Below, piece by piece: positions 1 through 6,067 of a stretch of DNA of 6,642 nucleotides. Source of the stretch: Thermohalobaculum sp045106875 (lineage in GTDB: Bacteria > Pseudomonadota > Alphaproteobacteria > Rhodobacterales > Rhodobacteraceae); the NCBI GenBank assembly GCA_045106875.1, contig JBGCFK010000333.1, forward strand, positions 1-6,642, in the 5' to 3' direction. Position numbers and translations under genes: made by a program. The stretch's first letter is position 1. The number at the start of each line of letters is the position of its first letter. The notes under the pieces were generated by a model that worked only from the letters and a program-made list of their open reading frames with translations, was not told where the DNA came from and searched no databases.

Positions 1-1010
1 ATCGCGATCTCGGTTGGGCACTTCATGTCCACGCCGCCATCATCCGTGGGGAAGGTGTGTGTCGGCAGGCCATCCACCACGCCGCCAGATTCTACGCCCC
101 GGATCCGACTGCACCAGCCATAGTCCTTGAAAGAGCGGGTAACATTGCGGGCCATCCCGTAAGCTGCATTGACCCAGCAATACTTGGCGGAATCTGCCCC
201 TTCGGTGTCTTCTTCGAAGGCAAACTCTTCGACTGGGTCGGTCTTGTCGCCGTAAGGCTGACGGCCCAGGAAACGTGGCATGGCAAGACCCAGATACCGA
301 CTGTCCTCGCTTTCGCGCAGGCTGCGCCATGCAGCGTACTCGGGTGTCTGAAAGATCTTGGTCAGATCACGCGGATTGGCGAGCTCGCCCCAGCTGTCCA
401 TCTGGAACAGCGAAGGATTTGCGCCGGTCAAGAAGGGCGCATGAGCTGCAGCGGCAACCTTTGACATCTCGCCAAGCAGCTCGACATCGGGTGCGCTGTG
501 ATCAAAGTGATAGTCGCCAACCAGACAGCCATAAGGTTCACCGCCGAACTGCCCGTACTCTTCTTCGTAGAGCTTCTTGAAGATCGGTGACTGGTCCCAG
601 GCGGTGCCCTTGAACTTCCGCATCGTCTTGGAGACATCTTTCTTGGAGATGTCGAGCACGCGGATCTTCAGCTTCTCGTCGGTCTCGGTGTTGTTGACAA
701 GAAAATGCAATCCGCGCCACGCGCTTTCCAGCTTCTGGAAGTCCTGGTGATGGATGATGTGATTGACCTGTTGGGTCAGCTTCTTGTCAATCTCGGCTAT
801 GATGCCGTCGATCGAGCGCAGGGCGTCGTCTGAAACCAGCGCCTCGTTCTCAAGCACCTGCTCGGCCAGGGTACGCACAGCCTCTTCGACAGCGGTTCGC
901 GCCTGATCCGACTTGGGCCGGAATTCCCGGTGAAGAAGCGTCGCGAAGTCCGAGGACTCAAAGATCGTCTCGGTGGCGCCTTGCGCAATCTGATTTGTCG
1001 TATCGGTCAT
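1..1010 (-). CDS. tssC: T6SS contractile sheath large subunit TssC (VipB/EvpB/ImpC family), 3' end cut by window edge
   Basis: TssC pairs with TssB to build the cytoplasmic sheath around the Hcp tube, and its contraction drives the T6SS spike outward. I translated the minus strand from the ATG at 1010. It stays open to base 1 and gives 336 residues of a family usually near 500, so the C-terminal third is outside the window. Family signatures include DFATLLHREFRPKSDQAR near the N-terminus, HHQDFQKLESAWRGLHFLV around residues 87-105, then LKIRVLDISKKDVSKT, EEEYGQFGGEPYGCLVGDYH, ANPRDLTKIFQTPEYAAWRS, FRESEDSRY-like LRESEDSRYLGLAMPRFLGR, and CPTEIAI at the cut end. The start is supported by GAGGGATAGGA just upstream, which overlaps the end of tssB; the tssB stop is only 4 bases away, indicating translational coupling. 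Nothing looks damaged in the visible part. Confidence 0.97.
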   Translation of the reverse strand, partial: MTDTTNQIAQGATETIFESSDFATLLHREFRPKSDQARTAVEEAVRTLAEQVLENEALVSDDALRSIDGIIAEIDKKLTQQVNHIIHHQDFQKLESAWRGLHFLVNNTETDEKLKIRVLDISKKDVSKTMRKFKGTAWDQSPIFKKLYEEEYGQFGGEPYGCLVGDYHFDHSAPDVELLGEMSKVAAAAHAPFLTGANPSLFQMDSWGELANPRDLTKIFQTPEYAAWRSLRESEDSRYLGLAMPRFLGRQPYGDKTDPVEEFAFEEDTEGADSAKYCWVNAAYGMARNVTRSFKDYGWCSRIRGVESGGVVDGLPTHTFPTDDGGVDMKCPTEIA

Positions 1011-1014
1011 TGTC

Positions 1015-1524
1015 CTATCCCTCGTTGTCGGATTTCGCGGCGGGTGCTGAGGCCAGAGACTTCAGCAGGGTCGGGTCCTGGATGATCTTTGCCACCAGCT
1101 CCTCGGCTCCGGTCTTTCCGTCCATGTAAGTGGCGAGATTTGCCAATTGGGTTCGCGCCTCGAGCAATTTTTTTAATGGCTCGACTTTGCGGGCCACTGC
1201 GGCTGGTGAAAAATCGTCCATGCTCTCGAATGTCAGTTCGACCGAGAGGTTGCCCTTGTCTGTCAGGCTGTTCGCTACGGCGAAGGCCGCGCGCGGTTTC
1301 ATGGACTTCATCCGGTCGTCAAAATTATCGACATCGATTTCGAGGAACTTGCGGTCCGCGACGGCGGGCAGTGGCTCCTCGGGCTTGCCAGACAGATCCG
1401 AGAGCACACCCATGACGAAGGGCAGCTCGATCTTTTTCTCTGCGCCGTAGACCTCCACATCATACTCGATCTGGACTCTTGGTGCGCGGTTGCGGGCGAC
1501 GAACTTCTGACTGCTATCGGCCAT
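1015..1524 (-). CDS. tssB: T6SS contractile sheath small subunit TssB (VipA/ImpB family)
   Basis: TssB is the small sheath protein that heterodimerises with TssC and interlocks protomers in the contractile tail sheath in the cytoplasm. The 169-residue product is the normal family length. Hallmarks are SQKFVARNRAPRVQIEYDVE (residues 5-24), the ELPFVMGVLSDLSG block (33-46), RKFLEIDVDNFDDRMKSMKPR (58-78, core of the family) and the helical C-terminal half with VEPLKKLLEARTQL (114-127) followed by a GAEELVAKIIQDPTLLKSL segment. The ATG at 1524 is chosen because AAAGGAG sits 7 bases upstream. A GTG at 1563 would add 13 residues (MSRDTSQKQRSTE) that are not family-like and would start inside a hairpin. 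tssC follows after 4 bases; tssA lies 83 bases upstream across a structured gap. Confidence 0.97.
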   Translation of the reverse strand: MADSSQKFVARNRAPRVQIEYDVEVYGAEKKIELPFVMGVLSDLSGKPEEPLPAVADRKFLEIDVDNFDDRMKSMKPRAAFAVANSLTDKGNLSVELTFESMDDFSPAAVARKVEPLKKLLEARTQLANLATYMDGKTGAEELVAKIIQDPTLLKSLASAPAAKSDNEG

Positions 1525-1531
1525 TTCAGTA

Positions 1532-1538
1532 CTCCTTT
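1532..1538 (-). promoter_or_regulatory. Shine-Dalgarno site fixing the tssB start
   Basis: On the minus strand the bases read AAAGGAG, a near-consensus ribosome binding site 7 bases before the ATG at 1524. It is the reason to prefer this ATG over the in-frame GTG at 1563, which has no comparable site. Confidence 0.8.
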
Positions 1539-1554
1539 GCTTCTGTGAGGTGTC

Positions 1555-1574
1555 CCGGGACACTTTTGTCCCGG
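1555..1574 (-). promoter_or_regulatory. Strong intercistronic stem-loop between tssA and tssB
   Basis: In the transcript the arms CCGGGACA and TGTCCCGG pair perfectly (8 bp, six of them G-C) around the loop AAAG. The right arm also belongs to an overlapping perfect 14-base palindrome, GTGTCCCGGGACAC (1550-1563), so two folds are mutually exclusive. The stem ends 30 bases before the tssB ATG and does not cover its ribosome binding site. No U-run follows, so it does not look like an intrinsic terminator. A role in mRNA processing or in stabilising the tssBC part of the transcript is an inference. The palindrome could alternatively be a protein-binding site. Confidence 0.6.
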
Positions 1575-1587
1575 CACGGGTTTGGGG

Positions 1588-1603
1588 CTGGATTGCACTC
1601 CAG
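1588..1603 (-). repeat. Small inverted repeat just after the tssA stop
   Basis: The arms CTGGA and TCCAG flank a 6-base loop directly downstream of the tssA stop codon. It is short and could occur by chance, but it stands in tandem with the stronger stem-loop at 1555-1574, so the tssA-tssB gap is mostly foldable RNA. Confidence 0.35.
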
Positions 1604-1607
1604 TGGA

Positions 1608-2660
1608 TCAGTCGTATTCATGGTCTTCGTTCTCTGCGTCCTCGGCATCGATCCCACCGATGAGCGAGACGTTCTCCATGCCCTGCGGGGCCATGTCCTT
1701 CATGATCGTGACGAAGTCTGCCGAGACGAGCCGACGTGCTCTGTGCAACAACAGGGGCAGGGGGCTCGAGGGTTCCTTGCGTGCGTAGTAATCAAGGATC
1801 CTGTCGATCGCCGCGGTCACGTCGTGTGGCGCTTCAATTGCATCGGGGATAGACGTCGTGGCTATGCTGTGCGTCCCGGTGTTGGCATCTGATTTGGGTT
1901 CAGATGCTTCAGCATCGCCGCCGTCATCCGCGGCGGGCGTGGGCAGCCGTCGACGGATATCCTGCAAAAGCTTTGCCAGCGGGTCCAGATCTGGACCCTC
2001 GGACCCGATCCGATCATCAAACTCGGACGCGATGACTGTGACGTGTTTCAGGCAGGCCTCGACGGCATCGCTCATCTCCTGCAGATGCTCGGCGGAGCTG
2101 TCCTGAAACGCGGCTGCGATAAGCTGTCGGTCGGGCGGTGTTTCGGTATTGTCAGGTGCCGAGATCTCGCCTTCGGCAACCAGCATGTCTCGCAGGCAGA
2201 ACCGACCCAGCCCACGGCTGTCGGTCACTGGCGCCAGCTTCAACGCCCGCAGCACTGTGGCCGAGTCCGTCAGTCCAAGAACCGCGTTCACCCGCATTGT
2301 CGGATCGTCATCGTCTTCGGCATCAAGCTGAGGGTGCACGCTGTCCCAGAAGTCTTCGACACTGCTTCGGATGTAGCGCAGAACTTGCTCGAAAGCCGGT
2401 AGCCCATCCGTGCGCAGCGCCGTGTTTGCCAGGATCACTGCAACCCGCAGGTCCCGCGTACGACCCAGCAGTTCGACCGCCATCGCCTCAACAGTGTCAT
2501 AGTCCGGATCAGTCGCCGCGATCACGCTGTCGCCAATGACCCGTTCCTCGATCGGTTGGTTGGCAACCAGAAGCTCGGTGAAGGCCGTGTCGTATTCCAG
2601 ATCCTCGCCACTTGGTGCGTCATCGCCAAAGCTTTGCGTGACCGTCTGAAGATCAATCAT
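1608..2660 (-). CDS. tssA: T6SS assembly protein TssA (ImpA family, short form)
   Basis: TssA proteins bind the baseplate and membrane complex and then ride the distal end of the growing tube and sheath, priming and capping polymerisation. The 350-residue product carries an ImpA-N type domain at about residues 10-135, with SGEDLEYD (17-24), DYDTVEAMAVELLGRTRDLR (53-72), the LANTALRTDGLPAFEQVL helix pair and the VEDFWDSVHPQLDAEDDDDP loop (101-120). A low-complexity Asp/Ala/Ser-rich linker (about 240-280) leads to a C-terminal family segment, AIDRILDYYARKEPSSPLPLLL (284-305), LVSADF and DMAPQGMENV, then a very acidic tail. The absence of a long VasJ-type extension fits the short class. GGGGAGAGG precedes the ATG. 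The start overlaps the kinase stop (ATGA, 2657-2660), so the two genes are probably translationally coupled. Confidence 0.94.
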   Translation of the reverse strand: MIDLQTVTQSFGDDAPSGEDLEYDTAFTELLVANQPIEERVIGDSVIAATDPDYDTVEAMAVELLGRTRDLRVAVILANTALRTDGLPAFEQVLRYIRSSVEDFWDSVHPQLDAEDDDDPTMRVNAVLGLTDSATVLRALKLAPVTDSRGLGRFCLRDMLVAEGEISAPDNTETPPDRQLIAAAFQDSSAEHLQEMSDAVEACLKHVTVIASEFDDRIGSEGPDLDPLAKLLQDIRRRLPTPAADDGGDAEASEPKSDANTGTHSIATTSIPDAIEAPHDVTAAIDRILDYYARKEPSSPLPLLLHRARRLVSADFVTIMKDMAPQGMENVSLIGGIDAEDAENEDHEYD

Positions 2661-4054
2661 TGCCCTCTCCCCTTCATATCGTTTTGCGTGATGGACGTGT
2701 GGGCAGTGCCCAGTTCTGTCCGCGCCCGGTCTAGGAACGCCTGTCGCGCATCCGGATCGGTCAGTTGTTCAGCAAGTGCCGTGATCAGTGCCGCAAGCGA
2801 CGGCGCCTTGGCCGCGTGACGCTTGACCAGGACCTGCACGATCGGACCAAGTTCACGTCGCAGCAGGTCGGCCAGAAACTGCAGGTTCTCGTCCGGGATC
2901 TCCGCAGCAGAGGGCCCTGCATCAGCAGTGAGAAGCCGCAATATTGAATCGCGTACGTCCTCGTGCTCCGGTGTTCCAGACAACTCGTTCATCAACGCGC
3001 GGATCATGTCTTCAGCGGTTGCAGAGTTTGAGGCGGCACGACGTGCGATCACGCGACCCATCGGCCCAATCTTCGCGATAAGATGCCGCTCGACCTGACC
3101 CAGTGTCTGCGAGGACATCCTCAGCAGCATCGTATTGGCGCCGGTCGGCTTCGGACGGCGCGGTGCGTATGGCTTTGGGTCTATATGGCTCAGCCCGGTG
3201 ATATTCGCTGCCGGGAGCGTCTCGGCCAGTGCGACAGCCAGATCAGACGCACTCGCATAGCGGTCATCAGGATCCACGGACATCGCCTTCAGGATCACCG
3301 CATCCATAGCAGGTGGCAGCTCGGGCGCCCATTCAGTTGGCCGCTTGACCGTGCCTTGACGCACCGCCTGGAACAATGCCTCGACGCCGCCGCCCTGGAA
3401 AGGTTTGCGACCGGCCGTCAGCTCGTAGAGCATCACGCCGCAGGCGTAAATATCGGCCCGCGCATCCACATCGCCGCCGGTAAACTGCTCCGGCGCCATG
3501 TATGAAGGCGTGCCGACCATACCGGCGCCGGTCACATCCATGGATGTCAGGCGCGCGATTCCAAAGTCGGTCAGCTTGACGCCGCCATCTTCGGTCAACA
3601 TTACATTGGCCGGCTTCATATCCCGGTGGACGATGCCAGCTTTGTGGATGTGTGCGAGCCCGGTCAGGATCTGCCCGACAATGCCATGGACCTGACCAAG
3701 AGCAATCCGTGTCTGACCTGCCATCTGGTCTTCCAGTGTGACGGCACGGACGCGTTCCATCACCAGATAGGGCACTTGTCCTTCCTGTAGATAGTCGAAC
3801 ACGGTGACCAGGTTCTGGTGCAATACCCTGCCGGCTGCACGTGCCTCGCGCGCAAATCTGGCTAGCCATTCTTCACTGCCGCCTGCATCAACCAGGTGGC
3901 GGTGGACCGTCTTGATCGCCACTTCGCGGTCGATGTCGGGGTCGTGCCCGGCATAGACAACACCCATGGCGCCTTCACCCAGCACACCGTCGATGCGGTA
4001 CTTGCCGACGCCTTTGGGATGGCGCGGGACTATCACTGTACGATCGTGCATCAT
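2657..4054 (-). CDS. Soluble Ser/Thr protein kinase (Hanks type) of the T6SS operon with duplicated C-terminal helical domain
   Basis: This is a eukaryotic-like Ser/Thr kinase, functionally comparable with T6SS kinases such as PpkA, which phosphorylate T6SS components to trigger assembly. The catalytic domain spans about residues 19-280 and looks active: glycine loop LGEGAMG (25-31), ATP-binding K48 in VAIK, probable helix-C E70, HRDMKPAN (143-150, an RD kinase), DFG (163-165), and GTPSYMAPEQ (181-190) with activation-loop Thr residues. After a Pro-rich linker (about 291-305), residues about 315-450 hold two similar helical units, each with an (I/L)GP-x(3)-V-x(3)-R core. No transmembrane helix or vWA domain is present, unlike classical PpkA. 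The gene overlaps the sensor upstream and tssA downstream by 4 bases each. The start may be either of two adjacent ATGs (4054 or 4051); the ribosome binding site is weak, consistent with coupling. The substrate is unknown; no FHA or phosphatase gene is in the window. Confidence 0.95.
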   Translation of the reverse strand: MMHDRTVIVPRHPKGVGKYRIDGVLGEGAMGVVYAGHDPDIDREVAIKTVHRHLVDAGGSEEWLARFAREARAAGRVLHQNLVTVFDYLQEGQVPYLVMERVRAVTLEDQMAGQTRIALGQVHGIVGQILTGLAHIHKAGIVHRDMKPANVMLTEDGGVKLTDFGIARLTSMDVTGAGMVGTPSYMAPEQFTGGDVDARADIYACGVMLYELTAGRKPFQGGGVEALFQAVRQGTVKRPTEWAPELPPAMDAVILKAMSVDPDDRYASASDLAVALAETLPAANITGLSHIDPKPYAPRRPKPTGANTMLLRMSSQTLGQVERHLIAKIGPMGRVIARRAASNSATAEDMIRALMNELSGTPEHEDVRDSILRLLTADAGPSAAEIPDENLQFLADLLRRELGPIVQVLVKRHAAKAPSLAALITALAEQLTDPDARQAFLDRARTELGTAHTSITQNDMKGRGQ

Positions 4055-4923
4055 TCGTCGATCATCTTCATCGCGCTCTCAAGGCTGCGACGCATGCGGT
4101 TGAATGAAGCCGAAAGAGAGCTGATCTCGTCCTTGCCGGGCTTGGCGTATTCGGGCACTGCGAAGTCACCCATGCTGACTTTTTCGGCGACCTCGGACAT
4201 CCTGGCCACGGGCTGAAGCACGATCCGGCTGAGCATGATGTTGGTCACGATCAGTACCAGCAGAAATGCCAGCGACAGCGCGGCAACGAGGATCAGTGAG
4301 GTCTCCTTGGCGCGGTCATATGCAAGCGACATGGGGGCCGAGATAATCTGTGCTCCGACCGTTTCGCCCAGCTTCCAGCCAAATCCGTTCTCGGAACCAT
4401 AGAGATCAACAAGCGCTGGCGGTGCCGCCTCGGGTGTCGAGTGGCACCGCAGGCACCCTTCCTTCTTGACAGTCAGGGGAAATGCGACGGTCAGAAAGCT
4501 CTCATCACCGCGGTCGATGATCTGTGTGACCCGGTCCAGCGATTGGTCGGCACGGAACCGCTCGATCAGACCCGCCTCGAATGCATTTGGCAGATCGGCC
4601 GGGTTCATTGGGTTCAGCGCAGCTTCCTTGTACTGATAGTCGGGGAACTGCTCCTGAAACCCCGAGAACACCCGGCGCGCAGCGTAGTTCGTAACCGTAG
4701 GCGGCAGGAACAGAACATCGTCATCATCCGACAGAAGCGGTGCGATGCTGTTCACCGTGTAGGCGCGGACAGATGACGCGTTCGCGCGGATCAGACGGAT
4801 CTGCTGCTCGACTTCCTGCACAGCTGCATTCTGGACCACTCCATATGACAGAGCAGTGGCCGAACCGATACCCAAGAGGCAGGCTGAAATCAGCACGGCA
4901 TTGAACTTGAAGCGAAGGCCCAT
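4051..4923 (-). CDS. Membrane sensor: Tll0287-like (DUF3365) c-type heme domain plus HAMP
   Basis: This is a 290-residue bitopic sensor. TM1 is at about residues 8-30 after a short basic N-terminus, followed by a periplasmic domain (about 31-208), TM2 (about 209-231) and a cytoplasmic HAMP (about 232-285). The periplasmic domain matches the Tll0287-like/DUF3365 family: YKEAALNPMNPADLPNAFEA (98-117), the heme-c attachment motif CLRCH (157-161), then SENGFGWKLGETVGAQII (177-194). HAMP features are P238, DEISSL (265-270) and FNRMRRSL. The protein stops just after HAMP with no output domain, while the kinase begins in a 4-base overlap. The two therefore probably form a split receptor kinase, sensing redox state or a heme ligand; this is an inference. 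Start: the ATG at 4923 has AGAGGA 9 bases upstream and puts TM1 at the N-terminus. An ATG at 5004 would add 27 polar, basic residues without a good site. It is the first gene of the operon. Confidence 0.92.
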   Translation of the reverse strand: MGLRFKFNAVLISACLLGIGSATALSYGVVQNAAVQEVEQQIRLIRANASSVRAYTVNSIAPLLSDDDDVLFLPPTVTNYAARRVFSGFQEQFPDYQYKEAALNPMNPADLPNAFEAGLIERFRADQSLDRVTQIIDRGDESFLTVAFPLTVKKEGCLRCHSTPEAAPPALVDLYGSENGFGWKLGETVGAQIISAPMSLAYDRAKETSLILVAALSLAFLLVLIVTNIMLSRIVLQPVARMSEVAEKVSMGDFAVPEYAKPGKDEISSLSASFNRMRRSLESAMKMIDE

Positions 4924-4932
4924 ATTTCTCGA

Positions 4933-4938
4933 TCCTCT
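4933..4938 (-). promoter_or_regulatory. Shine-Dalgarno site of the heme-HAMP sensor gene
   Basis: AGAGGA on the minus strand lies 9 bases before the ATG at 4923 and supports that start over the upstream in-frame ATGs. It sits in the loop region of a short CGATC...GATCG inverted repeat (4930-4943), so weak occlusion of the site is conceivable but unproven. Confidence 0.6.
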
Positions 4939-4992
4939 GATCGGTTGCGATTGCATCCGCTTGGTTTTGCGTGGCGGGGAAGGTGTTGCCCT

Positions 4993-5008
4993 CGCTTTGC
5001 TCAAAGCG
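4993..5008. repeat. Inverted repeat CGCTTTG-CT-CAAAGCG, candidate operator
   Basis: Two perfect 7-base arms surround a 2-base centre. The near-palindromic form and location, about 78 bases from the sensor start and about 81 from the divergent gene start, fit a dimeric regulator site serving both directions. As RNA the 2-base loop would be strained, so a DNA-binding site is the better reading. No regulator is identifiable in the window. Confidence 0.4.
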
Positions 5009-5070
5009 TTGTGATCGTCTGTTCCTGAATCCCGGCGAATGGTTCATGCTCGGGTAGGATTTCTTTGAAA

Positions 5071-5075
5071 AAGGA
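5071..5075 (+). promoter_or_regulatory. Shine-Dalgarno site for the gene at 5082
   Basis: AAGGA, preceded by an A-rich run, lies 6 bases before the ATG at 5082 but only 3 before the adjacent in-frame ATG at 5079, so the second ATG is the more likely start. Confidence 0.6.
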
Positions 5076-5081
5076 TGCATG

Positions 5082-6032
5082 ATGACCTTGCGTTGGCTTC
5101 TATCGCTCTTGGCCATGGTACTGTCCGTGGTGCCGGTTGCGGCCCAATCTGACCGGGTGGTCGCACTCGTGGTATCTGTCGGCGAAGGCTCGGCCCGCGC
5201 GGACGCCATTCAGGCTCAACTTCAGGTTATGGGGGCCGAGACGCTGCGTTCGGCGAATCCCAATAATGCCGAACTCCGTGCCATGTTGGGGAGGTTCACC
5301 GACGAGGCCGCGAATGCCCGTGCAACATTCGTTTTTCTCGACACGCCTGCAGTGACTTTTCAGGGCCGCGAGTTCGTGTTGCCGACCGGTGGCTATCTGG
5401 ACCAGCCAACGGACCTGTTTACGCAAGGAATACCGCTTCTGGCATTTGCGAGGGCAGCCACACAGGCAGAGCAGGGCGGCGTCGTGGTGACAACGGTTGG
5501 CCTTCCGCCGCAGGACCTGCCGGAGGGGCTTGCCATGGTTGCAAAAGCGCCAGAGCCGGTTCCGGGTGCCAGCTCTATCCTTGTTGCCGCATATGGGCGC
5601 TCTGACCCGGTGGTTCAGGTCATGGCATCAGTGGTTCGGGATGACGTTATCGAAGTTGGCGCCATCTTGCGCCAGATGCAGATTGGCGAGGGGATCAGTG
5701 TTTCAAGCCTTCCCGAGAGCCCAATTTACTTGCGCAGTCCCGCGCTTGCCGGTCCGGGGCTGACTGTTGGCCAGACCAGTCTTGAGCCAGCTGACATTGA
5801 TACGCCCGAAACGCTGGAAGAATTGGCGCTTCTGGAGCAGTCGCTTTCGCGGTCGGCAAAGCGGACATTGCAGCGGGAACTGCGGGATCTCGGCTTCTAC
5901 AAAGGACTTGTGGACGGGATCTTCGGTCCCCAAACGCGCGCTGCGATCTCGGAGTTTCAGACAGGCCGCGGTGATGATGCAACCGGTCTGCTCACACGGC
6001 GGCAACTTCTGGATCTGCGCGCGGTGCGCTGA
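5082..6032 (+). CDS. Exported protein with degenerate caspase-like N-terminal domain and C-terminal peptidoglycan-binding domain
   Basis: This is a 316-residue product (317 if the ATG at 5079 is used). A signal peptide is clear: TLRW, a Leu/Val-rich core and VPVAA before QS, giving cleavage near residue 21 by signal peptidase I; there is no lipobox Cys. The C-terminal region (about 256-312) is a peptidoglycan-binding domain 1: LQRELRDLGFYKGLVDGIFG followed by PQTRAAISEFQ and TGLLTRRQL. The N-terminal half starts with RVVALVVSVGEG (25-36), then ATFVFLDTPAVTFQGREFVLPTGG-type spacing (81-104), which resembles the order of bacterial caspase-like (C14) domains. The expected GHG histidine and D-x-C cysteine motifs are absent, so I infer a non-catalytic version. 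A periplasmic, wall-associated role is likely. It is divergent from the T6SS operon and convergent with the peptidase gene; its link to T6SS rests on location only. Confidence 0.87.
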   Translation: MTLRWLLSLLAMVLSVVPVAAQSDRVVALVVSVGEGSARADAIQAQLQVMGAETLRSANPNNAELRAMLGRFTDEAANARATFVFLDTPAVTFQGREFVLPTGGYLDQPTDLFTQGIPLLAFARAATQAEQGGVVVTTVGLPPQDLPEGLAMVAKAPEPVPGASSILVAAYGRSDPVVQVMASVVRDDVIEVGAILRQMQIGEGISVSSLPESPIYLRSPALAGPGLTVGQTSLEPADIDTPETLEELALLEQSLSRSAKRTLQRELRDLGFYKGLVDGIFGPQTRAAISEFQTGRGDDATGLLTRRQLLDLRAVR

Positions 6033-6067
6033 GACAGGACCCATGCGCCTGGCCTGCCGAAGCCGTG

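Larger units (their letters stand above)
4924..5081. promoter_or_regulatory. Divergent intergenic region between the T6SS operon and the exported pseudo-caspase gene
   Basis: This 158-base stretch must hold the start signals of both divergent units unless the T6SS operon is read from another promoter. I found no convincing -35/-10 pair or sigma-54 site on either strand. Its clearest element is the inverted repeat at 4993-5008, which lies almost midway between the two start codons. Confidence 0.5.

Noticed and set aside
57..464. Plus-strand open frame of 135 codons over tssC
   Set aside because: It lies entirely opposite a strongly conserved sheath gene, has no family-like sequence, and is a shadow frame of GC-rich coding DNA. 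The same holds for other long antisense frames over tssB, tssA and the kinase (for example 1479-1892, 3083-3505).
1525..1563. Longer TssB starting at a GTG at 1563
   Set aside because: The added residues are unlike the family, the start lies within a palindrome, and AAAGGAG clearly serves the ATG at 1524.
1555..1574. Intrinsic terminator between tssA and tssB
   Set aside because: The stem is strong but is followed by GACACCUCACAG rather than a U-run, and termination there would cut off the sheath genes.
1583..1598. Sigma-54-like TGG...TTGCA pattern in the tssA-tssB gap
   Set aside because: It is on the plus strand, opposite to the operon, and the spacing and GC element do not match the consensus.
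4924..5004. N-terminal extension of the heme-HAMP sensor to an ATG at 5004
   Set aside because: The added 27 residues are polar and basic, would push the first TM helix inward, and lack a good ribosome binding site; the ATG at 4923 has AGAGGA at suitable distance.
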